Assembly (NCBI GenBank): GCA_030252795.1
Contig: CP127080.1
Coordinates: 2,559,501 to 2,623,500 of the forward strand
Length of the DNA stretch: 64,000 nucleotides
Source of the DNA: Porticoccaceae bacterium LTM1
GTDB lineage: Bacteria; Pseudomonadota; Gammaproteobacteria; Pseudomonadales; Porticoccaceae
Reading direction: 5' to 3'
Positions 40,282 through 50,400 of this stretch are shown piece by piece. Under the pieces are notes generated by a model, which saw only the letters and a program-made list of their open reading frames with translations, ran no database searches and was not told the DNA's origin. The position numbers and the translations under genes were made by a program. Each line of letters opens with the position of its first letter. Position 1 is the stretch's first letter.

Positions 40282-42192
40282 ATGAATTTTTTTCAGCATC
40301 AAGAAACGGCTCGCCGCAATACCTGGAAGTTGATCGGGTTATTTGTGATTGCGGTTGCCGCCCTGATTGTCATGACCAACATACTGGTCGCCCTGGTTTT
40401 CGGCTTGCTTGGCAATGGTGCTGCTGATAGTTATCAGGCCGCACATAACTTCTCCCAACCCTTCAATTGGGGTCGCTTCTGGCAGATTGCCCTGTTTGTC
40501 GCCGGCACCATCGGACTGGTCATGCTTTTCAAGTGGATGCAGTTGCGAAGTGGTGGCAGGGTTATCGCTGAGCGATTGGGTGGCACAGCCATCCCCTCCG
40601 GCACCCAGGATTACAAACAGCGCCAACTGCTCAATGTCATCGAGGAGATGGCTATCGCCGCTGGTTTGCCGGTACCGCCTGTTTACCTGTTGCCCGAGCA
40701 GGGCATCAATGCCTTCGCCGCCGGTTATGAACCCAGTGATGCGGTCATTGGTATTACCCGGGGTTCACTGGAGCAACTGAACAGGGACCAATTACAGGGC
40801 GTTATCGCACACGAGTTCAGCCATATTCTCAATGGCGATATGCGCATTAACTTGCGTTTGATTGCAGTGCTTTCGGGTATTGTGTTTATCGGCCACGCGG
40901 GACGTGCCGTACTCAATAGCGGCCGCTATAGTCGCCGAAAGAGCAACGGTGGCCAGTTGAGTATTGGGTTGGGTCTTGTTGTTATCGGTTATATCGGCGT
41001 ATTGATGGGAAGCCTGATCAAGGCTGCGATCAGCCGCCAGCGCGAGTTTCTTGCCGATGCCTCTGCTGTACAGTACACACGTAACCCGCAAGGCATAGCG
41101 GATGCGCTCAAAATCATTGGCGGCAATCATGCAGGATCCGGGCTTGATTCCCGGCGCGCGGAAGAGAACAGCCATTTGTTTTTTGGCGATGCGCTCCGGC
41201 GGGCCGCTAATTCGGCGATGTCTACTCACCCGCCACTGGAAGAGCGCATTCGCCGTATCGAACCCGGCTGGAATGGTGAGTTTTTAACCCCCAAAGCCCC
41301 GGAAAAAGACCCCGGTGGCGAACCCGAAACTACCCCGCAGCGCCGAAATGTGGGTGCAGTTGTTACATCAGCTATCGCCGCGTCATCCCTGTCAGATCGG
41401 ATTCACCACAGTGGCGAAATGGGCCATCCGCAGCTGATCAATTCACGTCAGGTTATAGGTGCAATTCCCGATACATTGAGGGAGGTGTGGAGAGATGTTT
41501 ACCAGGCCCGTGCGCTGGTTCTCTCCCTGTTAATCCAACGCGACAAAGGCGTTCGTGAAAAGCAACTGACCCTGCTGGAAGTGCGCGACCCGGCGCTATG
41601 TGAATTAACCAAAGAGTTGATTCCAATTACCGAAGTACTGGCCACCGAGACTCGATTGCCACTGGTAGAGTTGGCCATACCGGCACTTAAACAGCAGTCC
41701 TACAAACAATTTCTGCAGTTCCGCGAACTGATACAGCGTTTTATCGATGCCGATGGCAACGTCTCATTGTATGAGTGGGCTCTGCAGCAGGTCACCCTGA
41801 CACATCTGCAACCTACCTATAAAAAACCGGGAGAGTTCAAGCCCAGGTTCAGCTCTCTGCGCTATCTGGATATGGAGTGCTATCAGGTATTGAGTTTTCT
41901 CGCTCTTCGCGGACATGTGAATTTTTACAGCGCAGAAACGGCATTCCACCAAGCGGTATTTCACCTTGAGTTGGGGCCCGCCAACCTTATCCGTGACGAG
42001 CAACTCAGCCTGGAAAAAGTTACTGTTGCCCTGCAGAAGCTCAACTACCTGAAGCCACTGCTGAAGCAGGAGTTTCTCACTGCCTGTGCTATCTGTGTTG
42101 AAGTAGACAGCGTCATTACCATTGCGGAGCGAGAATTAATGCGAGCCATAGCGGCAATGATGGACTGCCCCCTTCCACTAGAGGGGGCTTGA
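40282..42192 (+). CDS. Membrane M48-family zinc metallopeptidase
   Basis: The 636-residue protein has two N-terminal TM helices, the zinc motif HEFSH at 177-181, the third ligand in SRQREFLADASAV and two more TM helices around 195-245. The 300-residue C-terminal region is helical and not part of standard HtpX; it is common in LemA-linked M48 proteins. It is probably an HtpX-like quality-control peptidase of the inner membrane. It follows lemA by 60 bp and is likely co-transcribed. Confidence 0.87.
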   Translation: MNFFQHQETARRNTWKLIGLFVIAVAALIVMTNILVALVFGLLGNGAADSYQAAHNFSQPFNWGRFWQIALFVAGTIGLVMLFKWMQLRSGGRVIAERLGGTAIPSGTQDYKQRQLLNVIEEMAIAAGLPVPPVYLLPEQGINAFAAGYEPSDAVIGITRGSLEQLNRDQLQGVIAHEFSHILNGDMRINLRLIAVLSGIVFIGHAGRAVLNSGRYSRRKSNGGQLSIGLGLVVIGYIGVLMGSLIKAAISRQREFLADASAVQYTRNPQGIADALKIIGGNHAGSGLDSRRAEENSHLFFGDALRRAANSAMSTHPPLEERIRRIEPGWNGEFLTPKAPEKDPGGEPETTPQRRNVGAVVTSAIAASSLSDRIHHSGEMGHPQLINSRQVIGAIPDTLREVWRDVYQARALVLSLLIQRDKGVREKQLTLLEVRDPALCELTKELIPITEVLATETRLPLVELAIPALKQQSYKQFLQFRELIQRFIDADGNVSLYEWALQQVTLTHLQPTYKKPGEFKPRFSSLRYLDMECYQVLSFLALRGHVNFYSAETAFHQAVFHLELGPANLIRDEQLSLEKVTVALQKLNYLKPLLKQEFLTACAICVEVDSVITIAERELMRAIAAMMDCPLPLEGA

Positions 42193-42225
42193 GAAATTAC
42201 CTGTAGGAACAATCCTGAATTGGGG

Positions 42226-42837
42226 CTACTCGCCCCAACGGGACAATAACCGCTGCTCAACCCCCAGGTGATCGAGAATCCGCGCCACCACAAAATCAAT
42301 AATCTCTTCGACCGTCTGCGGGCGCTGATAAAACCCCGGGCAAGCTGGCATGATGGTCACCCCCATACGGGCCAGCTTGTGCATATTTTCGAGATGTATT
42401 TCCGACAGCGGCATTTCCCTCGGCACCATGATCAACTGACGGCGCTCCTTGATGGCAACATCGGCGGCCCGTTCGATCAGGTTATTACTGGCACCACTGG
42501 CAACCGAAGAGATCGTGCCGCCACTGGCAGGGCAAATAACTGTTGAGGTTGGTGACGCCGAACCGGATGCCACCGGTGAAAACCAGTCGCGCTTACCGTA
42601 CACACAAATCTGCCCGGGCTCCGCATCAAAGTTTTCGATCAGGTACTCTTCCAGCTCATCCTCGTTACGTGGCAGGCTGATATCGGTCTCAGCCTCGATC
42701 ACCACATGGGCCGCTTCGGAAATCAAAAAATAAACCTGTACACCGGCCTGCACCAGACACTCCAGCAAACGCAGTCCGTATTGGGCACCGGAAGCACCAG
42801 TCATGGCCAGGGTAACGGTCTTTTGAAACTTTGACAT
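42226..42837 (-). CDS. ubiX: Flavin prenyltransferase (UbiX)
   Basis: The 203-residue flavoprotein begins with the FMN-binding MTGASGAQYGLRLLECL and has CPASGGTISSVASGASNNLIERAADV (in parts) and the PREMPLSEIHLENM segment of UbiX/Pad1. It makes prenylated FMN for the UbiD decarboxylase in ubiquinone synthesis. It sits downstream of mpl on the same strand with a 38-bp gap, a pairing often seen in gammaproteobacteria. Confidence 0.95.
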   Translation of the reverse strand: MSKFQKTVTLAMTGASGAQYGLRLLECLVQAGVQVYFLISEAAHVVIEAETDISLPRNEDELEEYLIENFDAEPGQICVYGKRDWFSPVASGSASPTSTVICPASGGTISSVASGASNNLIERAADVAIKERRQLIMVPREMPLSEIHLENMHKLARMGVTIMPACPGFYQRPQTVEEIIDFVVARILDHLGVEQRLLSRWGE

Positions 42838-42875
42838 GGTGTTTTACCTGGGCGCAGTGCGCCGATTAGTTAAAT

Positions 42876-44234
42876 TTATTCGCTACGGCTGCGCAGTGCT
42901 TCGATCAGTTTTTGATGGAAGCCGCCAAACCCGCCATTACTCATTACAACAACATGAGCTCCGGTCGCCGCCGCCTTAATGGTCTTTTCAATCAGTACAG
43001 ACAAGTCCGACTCGGTCTGCGCAGTCACCGGGCTGTTAGCAGCAACGTCATCCAGCCACTCCATACCTTGCGATTTAAACCATAGCACTTCGCTCGCCAA
43101 CTCTGTCGAGGCGGCCAACTCTTTTTTGTGGTGGCCCATCTTCATGGTGTTAGAACGAGGTTCGATAACCGCGACAATTTTTTCCTCGCCAACCTTATTG
43201 CGCAACCCTTCCAGGGTAGTGGCTATAGCGGTCGGGTGGTGGGCAAAGTCGTCGTAAACCTTGATGTTGCTGATATCGGCCAATAACTCCATACGGCGCT
43301 TTACGCCAGCAAATTTACTCAATGCCTCACAAGCAGTATGGGGCTCTACCCCTACGTGGCGAGCGGCGGCAATCGCCATAAGGCCATTATCGACACTGTG
43401 CTGACCAGTCATGGTCCACTGTACATCGCCCTGCACCACGCCATCGAGCAGCACGCGAAAATGACTGCCATCGGCATTAACCAGTTCTGCCTGCCAGTGC
43501 TTGCCGTCGCCGGTAAATTCCAGCTCCGACCAGCAGCCACGATCCAGCACCTCTTTGAGGTTGTTGTCTGACGCTGGGGCAATAATGCGGCCAATGCCGG
43601 GAACGGTGCGCACAAGATGGTGGAACTGGGTCTGGATCGCCGCTAAGTCAGCAAATATATCGGCGTGATCAAACTCCAGGTTATTCATGATCAGGGTGCG
43701 TGGGTGGTAGTGCACAAACTTGGAGCGCTTATCGAAAAATGCGCTGTCGTATTCGTCTGCCTCGACCACAAAGAACGGCGAATTCCCCAATCGCGCCGAC
43801 ACCCCAAAATTTTGGGGCACACCGCCAATCAGGAAGCCCGGCTGGTATCCCGCGTAATCCAATACCCAGGCAAGCATGGTAGATGTGGTGGTTTTACCGT
43901 GAGTACCGGAGACAGCCAGTACCCATTTGTCTCGCAGGAAATAATCCCCCAGCCACTGTGGGCCTGAGGTATAAGGAATGCCTTTATCGAGCACATACTC
44001 CACACAGGGATTTCCGCGCGACATGGCGTTGCCGATTACCACCAGATCCGGTGCCGGATCCAGCTGGGCAGGATCATAGCCCTGAATAATTTCAATACCG
44101 GCATTTTCCAGCTGGGTACTCATCGGTGGATAGACATTGGCGTCGCAGCCACTCACACGGTGGCCACTGGCCACAGCCAACTGCGCCAGACTGCCCATAA
44201 AGGTGCCGCAAATACCGAGAATATGGATGTGCAT
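42876..44234 (-). CDS. mpl: UDP-N-acetylmuramate:L-Ala-gamma-D-Glu-meso-DAP ligase
   Basis: 452 residues from ATG 44234 behind AGGGAG. The N terminus MHIHILGICGTFMGSLA binds UDP, the P-loop is SGTHGKTTTS and the Mur ligase core has NLEFDHADIF and DDFAHHPTAI. It recycles the murein tripeptide by joining it to UDP-MurNAc. Length and motifs match the Mpl family, not MurC. Confidence 0.95.
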   Translation of the reverse strand: MHIHILGICGTFMGSLAQLAVASGHRVSGCDANVYPPMSTQLENAGIEIIQGYDPAQLDPAPDLVVIGNAMSRGNPCVEYVLDKGIPYTSGPQWLGDYFLRDKWVLAVSGTHGKTTTSTMLAWVLDYAGYQPGFLIGGVPQNFGVSARLGNSPFFVVEADEYDSAFFDKRSKFVHYHPRTLIMNNLEFDHADIFADLAAIQTQFHHLVRTVPGIGRIIAPASDNNLKEVLDRGCWSELEFTGDGKHWQAELVNADGSHFRVLLDGVVQGDVQWTMTGQHSVDNGLMAIAAARHVGVEPHTACEALSKFAGVKRRMELLADISNIKVYDDFAHHPTAIATTLEGLRNKVGEEKIVAVIEPRSNTMKMGHHKKELAASTELASEVLWFKSQGMEWLDDVAANSPVTAQTESDLSVLIEKTIKAAATGAHVVVMSNGGFGGFHQKLIEALRSRSE

Positions 44235-44381
44235 AAAACTCCCTGAACTCCAAATCACTTTTTATAAAAGGGATTATGTCATTCGCTGGCGAGCTATGTC
44301 ACTTTCGAGGCGATAAAGTTGCCGAAAAGTCGAATTGGCTCATATACTCAGCAAACTATAAAAACAAAACAGGGAGTAGTT

Positions 44382-46871
44382 ATGCAAGCAAACAACTTCA
44401 AACGCCTTTTACTAACTTCAGCAATCGCCGGTTCTCTCTCAGCATGCTCTTCAGGAGGTGGCGGATCAAAAGACTCAACCCCTGAACTCCTGCCCTACTC
44501 TCCCCCTCCATACTCAAGTTTTACTACCCAAACAAAAGACCCAACAAACTTTGCCACACGGAAAAGTGATGCCGAGGATCAAGAGTACGACGGCATGGGT
44601 TATGCGCTGGAGATGATTAATGCCTCGTCAGCCTATGCTCGCGGGGGAACCGGTAAAGGTGTGAATGTCGTTGTTGTGGACTCTGGTATCGACTCCACTC
44701 ATATTGAGTTTGAGAAAGAAAATGGCAGCTCAAAAGCTGTAGCTGTATCAAATAGTTACTCTATTTTTGGTGCAGTCCGGGACAATAATGCAATTAGACA
44801 TGGCACCATGGTAGCAGGTGTCATTGCCGCTCAAAAAGATGGTAATCCTTATGTTGAAGGTGAGAGTTTAAACCTTCACGGTGTTGCCTATGAGGCCGAG
44901 ATAAGGGCTTTTGAAATTCCTTTAGGGAGTGGTAGCGGCCCTTACGAGCCAATCGACTTGGCAGATATAAGCATTACCGAAGATCAATTTTTCAGCGACA
45001 TTTTTAATAACACCGATACCCATGGTGAGATAATTAACATGAGCTTCGGGTATGAAGGACTGATCACCAATTATACTCGCAGTGAAATTGAAGCCGCCTT
45101 CCCTCAATTTATAAACACCCTTAAACATACTGGCGAAAGCGCTGCCGACCGCCCTATCTATGTTCTCTCTGCAGGCAACTCTCACAACGATATAGATGCT
45201 TTTGGCAATGTGGTAAACGCCTCCTCTCCCAACTTGCTGGCTGGTCTGCCCTACCGGTTTTCAGAATTTGATGATCATATGATCGCTGTCGTGGCGGTGG
45301 ATAAAAACGGGGTAATCACCAGTTACTCCAATCGTTGCGGTGTCGCCAAGAGCTTCTGTCTCGCAGCACCCGGGGGCGGTGCGACAGCATCTGACGACTT
45401 CATCCTATCCACTATTCCCGACCCTGATGGGGCTGATCCTAATTTCGATTATTACAGTGGGGCAGCAGGAACATCTTTTGCCGCCCCTCTCGTAAGTGGC
45501 GCACTGGCCATACTGAAACAGATGTTTCCTACAGTTGGTAACGACGAAATTGTTGACCGCCTACTCGATACCGCCAATGACGAAGGCATTTATGCGGACA
45601 GCAATATATATGGCCACGGCTTACTGGATTTGAACGCTGCCACCGCTCCAGTTGGCGTAACGTCTCTCACAACAACCAGCAACCTTAATGGTCCATCTGC
45701 ACCCATGGGATCAACCAGCATTACCATCACTGGTGGCGCTCTGGGCGACAGCCTGACCAACAGCCTCGCTGCACAAAACCTGACTGTGTTTGACAGCATG
45801 GGCTTTCCTTTCCAGATTGCGGCATCATCCCTGATTGCCCGTCCGCAGTGGGTGCCGGAAACCAGCAACCTGTCTCACCAGCAATTAACCTCTGATAGCG
45901 GTTGGCAGATTCGCTCCGGCCGCGATATCGATAATGGCTATCGCGATCGCAACTTCCATCCCGACATGAAGCAACTGCCTTCCCGCGACTATTTCGCCAT
46001 GCAGTTCACCGATCCCAATACCGGGCGAGAGACATTCACCGGTGCGCGCGCCAACCCCGGTTGGTTCTTCGGGGTTTATGCCAATACGAATTTACAACCC
46101 GCCAGCACAACTCGGGATGACGCCTTTGCCGCGCCCTGGCTGCAGTTTGCTCGCCAGGGCTGGAGCAGCGGCGGCGCCCTGGCCAGTGGCAAACAGAAAT
46201 TGCGCTTTGGCGTGTTTCGCGGTGAGGCATCATGGGATCAATTCAGCCACGACAACACCGTTGAAGGGCACGGAGCGCTGATTGAATGGGCGCATCAGTG
46301 GCGCGACAGCGGTATCAGCATTCAGGGCGGCGCGCTGAGTGAGCAGCAGAGTTTCCTTGGACTTCAGACCCAAGGCGCACTGGGCCAGAACGGCAGTTCG
46401 AATACCTGGTTCAGCGGCTTGAATGCCTACTGGCAGATGGGCACTCAGTGGCAAGGGGTATTAGCCTTATATGGTGGCGTCACCAATCCACAGATTCAGA
46501 ACGGCTTGCTGTCCGTGAACGATGAACTCTTTTCCAGTTCCTTTGCGATGGGGGTTTCAAGCAGATCCATGTGGCAGCAAGGGGATCAGCTGGGGTTTTA
46601 TATCAGCCAGCCACTGCGTATCGAAAATGGTGATGCGCAACTGCAAGTCGCCACCGGTCGCACAGTAGATCGCCAGGTTACCTACGAGCAGTTGGGTCTC
46701 AACCTGGAGCCTACCGCTCGCGAGGTTCGTGTGGAAATGAACTACCGGTTTGATATGGGAATGGCCCGGGCCAGTACTTCCGTGCACTACGTTCAAAACC
46801 CGGGGCACAACAGCCAGGCCGACAACGACGCTGCGGCAACTATCAGCGTCAGTCTGCCGCTGAGATTCTAA
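44382..46871 (+). CDS. Subtilase (S8) autotransporter with lipobox
   Basis: 829 residues from ATG 44382 behind AGGGAG. The signal peptide ends in the lipobox SLSAC (C22) and a Gly-rich tether. The S8 triad is D100 (VVVVDSGID), H140 (IRHGTMVAG) and S365 (AGTSFAAP). After about residue 440 comes a linker, then a C-terminal 270-residue beta domain that ends in LPLRF, as autotransporter barrels do. It should display or release a serine protease at the cell surface. The combination of lipidation and a barrel is unusual but known for some proteases. Confidence 0.87.
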   Translation: MQANNFKRLLLTSAIAGSLSACSSGGGGSKDSTPELLPYSPPPYSSFTTQTKDPTNFATRKSDAEDQEYDGMGYALEMINASSAYARGGTGKGVNVVVVDSGIDSTHIEFEKENGSSKAVAVSNSYSIFGAVRDNNAIRHGTMVAGVIAAQKDGNPYVEGESLNLHGVAYEAEIRAFEIPLGSGSGPYEPIDLADISITEDQFFSDIFNNTDTHGEIINMSFGYEGLITNYTRSEIEAAFPQFINTLKHTGESAADRPIYVLSAGNSHNDIDAFGNVVNASSPNLLAGLPYRFSEFDDHMIAVVAVDKNGVITSYSNRCGVAKSFCLAAPGGGATASDDFILSTIPDPDGADPNFDYYSGAAGTSFAAPLVSGALAILKQMFPTVGNDEIVDRLLDTANDEGIYADSNIYGHGLLDLNAATAPVGVTSLTTTSNLNGPSAPMGSTSITITGGALGDSLTNSLAAQNLTVFDSMGFPFQIAASSLIARPQWVPETSNLSHQQLTSDSGWQIRSGRDIDNGYRDRNFHPDMKQLPSRDYFAMQFTDPNTGRETFTGARANPGWFFGVYANTNLQPASTTRDDAFAAPWLQFARQGWSSGGALASGKQKLRFGVFRGEASWDQFSHDNTVEGHGALIEWAHQWRDSGISIQGGALSEQQSFLGLQTQGALGQNGSSNTWFSGLNAYWQMGTQWQGVLALYGGVTNPQIQNGLLSVNDELFSSSFAMGVSSRSMWQQGDQLGFYISQPLRIENGDAQLQVATGRTVDRQVTYEQLGLNLEPTAREVRVEMNYRFDMGMARASTSVHYVQNPGHNSQADNDAAATISVSLPLRF

Positions 46872-47032
46872 GTCATGTACAGTATGAGTTGCGAAGCACT
46901 TACCCGGTGCTTCGCGATTTCTACTTGTTACTGCGTATTGCCTGCCAGTCGTCGACGATCCATGCAATTCCCTGCCCGTTCCGGTATCATCGCGCCCCAT
47001 TCAAATCGCTCATTTTCTTTTCAGGACGAACC

Positions 47033-48292
47033 ATGGCCAAAAAGAACGCTTTCTACGCCCAATCGGGCGGTGTGACCGCTGTTATCAACGCTTCTGCCTG
47101 CGGTGTTATCGAGGCAGCTCGCGCCAGCAAAACAATCGGTAAAGTTTACGCTGGCAACAACGGCATTATCGGCGCACTGCGCGAGGAGCTGATCGACGTC
47201 AGCAAAGAATCCCGCGCTACCATCAGCGCCCTCAAACACACCCCTTCCGGCGCCTTTGGTTCCTGCCGCTACAAGCTGAAAAGCCTGGAAGAGAACCGCG
47301 CCGAGTACGAGCGCCTGATTGAGGTGTTCAAGGCTCACAATATCGGCTACTTCTTCTACAACGGCGGTGGTGACTCTGCTGATACCTGCCTGAAAATTTC
47401 CCAACTCTCCGAGAAAATGGGCTACCCGATCCAGGCCATCCACGTACCCAAAACCGTGGACAACGATCTGCCGTTTACCGATTGCTGCCCGGGCTTTGGC
47501 TCGGTAGCCAAATACGTGGCTGTTTCTACCAAAGAGGCCAGCATGGACGTTGCTTCCATGTGCGAAACGTCCACCAAGGTATTTATTCTGGAAGTAATGG
47601 GGCGCCACGCTGGCTGGATTGCCGCTGCCGGTGCACTGGCCCAGGAGCAGGAAGGCGATGCACCGCACATTATCCTGTTCCCGGAAATTGCTTTTAATAA
47701 AGAGAAATTCCTGCGCAAAGTGAAGCAGACCGTGAAGAAAAACGGTTACTGCGTAATCGTTGCTTCCGAAGGCGCCCAGTACAAAGACGGCACCTTCCTG
47801 GCCGACGCCGGCACCACCGACGCCTTTGGCCACAAACAGCTGGGCGGTGTTGCCCCTACCCTGGCCTCTATGGTCAAGGATGAGCTGGGCTACAAATACC
47901 ACTGGGCCCTGGCCGACTACCTGCAACGCGCTGGTCGTCACATTGCCTCCGCGACCGATGTGGAGCAAGCCTACGCTGTGGGTAAAGCCGCTGTTGAACT
48001 GGCAGAAGCCGGTAAAAACGCAGTGATGGTTACTATCGAGCGCAGCAAGGGCAAAAAGTACAGCTGGACTACTGGTGAAGCTCCACTGGACAAAGTGGCC
48101 AATGTGGAAAAAATGATGCCGCGCAAGTACATCAGCAAAGACGGCTTCGGCATTACCGAAGAGGGCCGCACCTATCTGCAACCGCTGATTCAGGGCGAAG
48201 ATTACCCACCGTACAAAAATGGTATTCCCCAGTACGCTCGCCTGAAGAAAGTACTGGTAGCGAAAAAACTGAAGAAAGCCTTTAAAGTTTAA
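47033..48292 (+). CDS. Phosphofructokinase, diphosphate-dependent type
   Basis: 419 residues from ATG 47033 behind AGGA. Fold signatures are AQSGGVTAVINAS, NGGGDSADTC, the catalytic PKTVDNDLPFTD and EVMGRHAGWIAAAGA. Residues after GG (GDS) and PKTVDND, rather than the PGTIDND of ATP enzymes, indicate the PPi-dependent (or non-allosteric) class. It converts fructose-6-phosphate to the 1,6-bisphosphate reversibly. It is a single gene with its own terminator. Confidence 0.87.
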   Translation: MAKKNAFYAQSGGVTAVINASACGVIEAARASKTIGKVYAGNNGIIGALREELIDVSKESRATISALKHTPSGAFGSCRYKLKSLEENRAEYERLIEVFKAHNIGYFFYNGGGDSADTCLKISQLSEKMGYPIQAIHVPKTVDNDLPFTDCCPGFGSVAKYVAVSTKEASMDVASMCETSTKVFILEVMGRHAGWIAAAGALAQEQEGDAPHIILFPEIAFNKEKFLRKVKQTVKKNGYCVIVASEGAQYKDGTFLADAGTTDAFGHKQLGGVAPTLASMVKDELGYKYHWALADYLQRAGRHIASATDVEQAYAVGKAAVELAEAGKNAVMVTIERSKGKKYSWTTGEAPLDKVANVEKMMPRKYISKDGFGITEEGRTYLQPLIQGEDYPPYKNGIPQYARLKKVLVAKKLKKAFKV

Positions 48293-48313
48293 GGCTGCTC
48301 TTTAGAAAATTTA

Positions 48314-48348
48314 AAAAGCCCGATGTGAACTCGCATCGGGCTTTTTTT
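48314..48348 (+). terminator. Terminator of the phosphofructokinase gene
   Basis: AAAAGCCCGATG / CATCGGGCTTTT arms are followed by a T-run, 20 bp after the stop codon. Confidence 0.92.
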
Positions 48349-48416
48349 ATGTGGTGTGTTAGGGTTAATAGGCCTAAGCTCAAAAGAAGTTACGTCTATA
48401 TATACAGGAGAACAAC

Positions 48417-49898
48417 ATGCTCAGGTGGGTATACGCGCCAATACTGGCTTTGCTGTTTTTTTCAGCAATGGCGGACACGGATAAGTTGCCAGACCCCATG
48501 TCTGTTACCACCAAGCATAAGATTACCCTGCAGGGAAAAGCGATTCGCTATCAGGCTGTCGCCGAGCAAGTGCGAATTCACAATCAAAAAAATCAGCCTT
48601 GTGCGGACATTTTTTCGGTCAGTTATTTAAGCTCGGAACACGACAATCGACAGAATCGCCCAGTTACCTTTGTATTTAATGGCGGTCCTGGCTCTTCGTC
48701 CGTCTGGCTGCACTTGGGCCTGCTCGGCCCTCAAAGGGTCGTGATTGATCAGGATGCCGGTGACGATGGCGCTGCGCCTTTTAAATTGCAGCCGAATATT
48801 TACAGCCTTCTGGATATTACCGACCTGGTGATGATAGATCCGGTTGGGACCGGTTTTTCCCGACCGCTGTCCCATGCTGACCGTGACGATTTTTGGGGCG
48901 TATCTCAGGATGCCGACAGCCTGGCAACTTTTATTCGCCAATGGCTGACCAAACACAATCGCTGGAACTCCCCCAAGTACCTCGCCGGGGAGAGTTATGG
49001 TGCAACGCGCACAGCCTATTTGACTGAAGCGCTGCACAACGGATTACAGGACGTTGCACTTAACGGGGTAATTTTAATTTCTGCAGTGCTCGACTTCAGC
49101 ACTATCCGCAGCAGTGATTACAACATCAATACGCCCGTTACTGCACTGCCCACAATGGCAGCTATAGCTTGGTATCACGGCAAAATTACCAATGAGCCGG
49201 AGCTTGAGCCATTCCTCGATCGCGCCCGGGAATTTGCGTTAACGGATTACGCCACCGCCCTCTATAAGGGCAATCGACTTTCAAAATCAGGACGCCAACA
49301 AATTCTGGAAAAACTGGTGCACTTTACCGGGCTTCCCAAGGAGTTTTTACAGCGAGCAAATCTCTACCTGGATCCAACGTCGTTTCGAAAAGAGTTGCTG
49401 AGGGATCGAGGGATGGCTGTGGGCAGACTCGATGGACGCTATCTCGGCGAAGAAGAGGATCACAACGCCGATAGCCCCGATGCAGACCCTTCAGGTTATG
49501 GGGTCAGTGCTGCCTATACCGCCGCCATAAACCATTACTTGCTCAACGAGCTGAAAATTAACAGTGATCGCCCCTATGAAATACTGTCGATGGACGCCAA
49601 CAAAAAGTGGGACTGGCACGAGAATGGGCGCATCTTTGGTGGTTTTAATGTGGACGTCACACCCAAGTTTTCCCAGGAGCTTCGCCAAAATCGTAACTAC
49701 CGTATTTTTATAGCCAATGGCTATTACGACTTGGCGACGCCTTTCCTCGGTACAGAAACCAGCTTTGCTCGCCATCATATACCTGCCGACAGAGTGGTAC
49801 TGAAATACTATTCAGCAGGCCATATGATGTATGTTCACCAGGAGTCACTGGAACAACTCGCTCAAGATATTCGCCGGTTTATTCTTGGTGAGGAGTGA
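48417..49898 (+). CDS. Exported serine carboxypeptidase-like peptidase (S10)
   Basis: 493 residues with a signal peptide (about 1-19) and ribosome site AGGAG. S10 motifs: FNGGPGSSSVW (oxyanion region), GESYGATR (nucleophile Ser), Asp in NGYYDLATP and His in SAGHMMYVH. The family removes C-terminal residues from peptides at acid pH. Bacterial members are periplasmic or secreted. It stands alone and ends in a hairpin shared with the convergent dtd gene. Confidence 0.9.
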   Translation: MLRWVYAPILALLFFSAMADTDKLPDPMSVTTKHKITLQGKAIRYQAVAEQVRIHNQKNQPCADIFSVSYLSSEHDNRQNRPVTFVFNGGPGSSSVWLHLGLLGPQRVVIDQDAGDDGAAPFKLQPNIYSLLDITDLVMIDPVGTGFSRPLSHADRDDFWGVSQDADSLATFIRQWLTKHNRWNSPKYLAGESYGATRTAYLTEALHNGLQDVALNGVILISAVLDFSTIRSSDYNINTPVTALPTMAAIAWYHGKITNEPELEPFLDRAREFALTDYATALYKGNRLSKSGRQQILEKLVHFTGLPKEFLQRANLYLDPTSFRKELLRDRGMAVGRLDGRYLGEEEDHNADSPDADPSGYGVSAAYTAAINHYLLNELKINSDRPYEILSMDANKKWDWHENGRIFGGFNVDVTPKFSQELRQNRNYRIFIANGYYDLATPFLGTETSFARHHIPADRVVLKYYSAGHMMYVHQESLEQLAQDIRRFILGEE

Positions 49899-49922
49899 CG
49901 GTTCAATAAATATGAACCGTCA
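49896..49922. terminator. Hairpin between convergent S10 peptidase and dtd genes
   Basis: Perfect 10-bp arms (TGACGGTTCA / TGAACCGTCA) with a 7-nt loop. The arm includes the S10 stop codon. There is no U-run on either strand, so it may be a Rho-assisted or RNA-protecting stem. Confidence 0.5.
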
Positions 49923-49923
49923 A

Positions 49924-50361
49924 CTATGTTTCTAACATGAAAGTCACCGGCCCGTCGTTACAGAGGCTAACTTTCATATCTCCGCCAAACTCACCGCAAG
50001 CCACGGTTGAGTACCTGGCCTGAAACTGTTCGACCACGTAGTTATAAAGCAGCTCAGCCTCAGCCGGTGGTGCAGCGCTTGAAAAGCTCGGTCGCAATCC
50101 TTTTTGAGTATCGGCAGCCAAGGTAAATTGCGACACCACCAGAACGCCTCCAGCCACATCCTGAACACTCAGGTTCATCTTGTCATCGGCATCAGGAAAA
50201 ATGCGGTAATTGAGAATTTTTTGAACCAGCTTATCGGCCTTGTGCCGGTCATCCCCTTTCTGGACCCCCAGCAATAACAGAATTCCTCGATCAATTTCAC
50301 CAACGGTATTACCGTTTACCACCACACTGGCATGTGACACTCTTTGAATCAGTCCTAACAA
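49924..50361 (-). CDS. dtd: D-aminoacyl-tRNA deacylase
   Basis: The 145-residue protein is full length for DTD. The catalytic cross-subunit motifs are seen as SQFTLAADTQKGLRPSF and the Gly-cisPro type NDGPVTFMLE at the C terminus. The N terminus MLGLIQRVSHASVVV is diagnostic. It removes D-amino acids and glycine from mischarged tRNA. It sits 39 bp downstream of pip on the same strand, probably in one transcript. Confidence 0.96.
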   Translation of the reverse strand: MLGLIQRVSHASVVVNGNTVGEIDRGILLLLGVQKGDDRHKADKLVQKILNYRIFPDADDKMNLSVQDVAGGVLVVSQFTLAADTQKGLRPSFSSAAPPAEAELLYNYVVEQFQARYSTVACGEFGGDMKVSLCNDGPVTFMLET

Positions 50362-50400
50362 GCTTTCCCCCTAAACCAACATTACCTGACTGGCAGGCTG

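Noticed and set aside
47021-48181. 386-codon open frame antisense to the phosphofructokinase gene
   Set aside because: The plus-strand frame has strong family motifs. The antisense frame is a by-product of codon bias.
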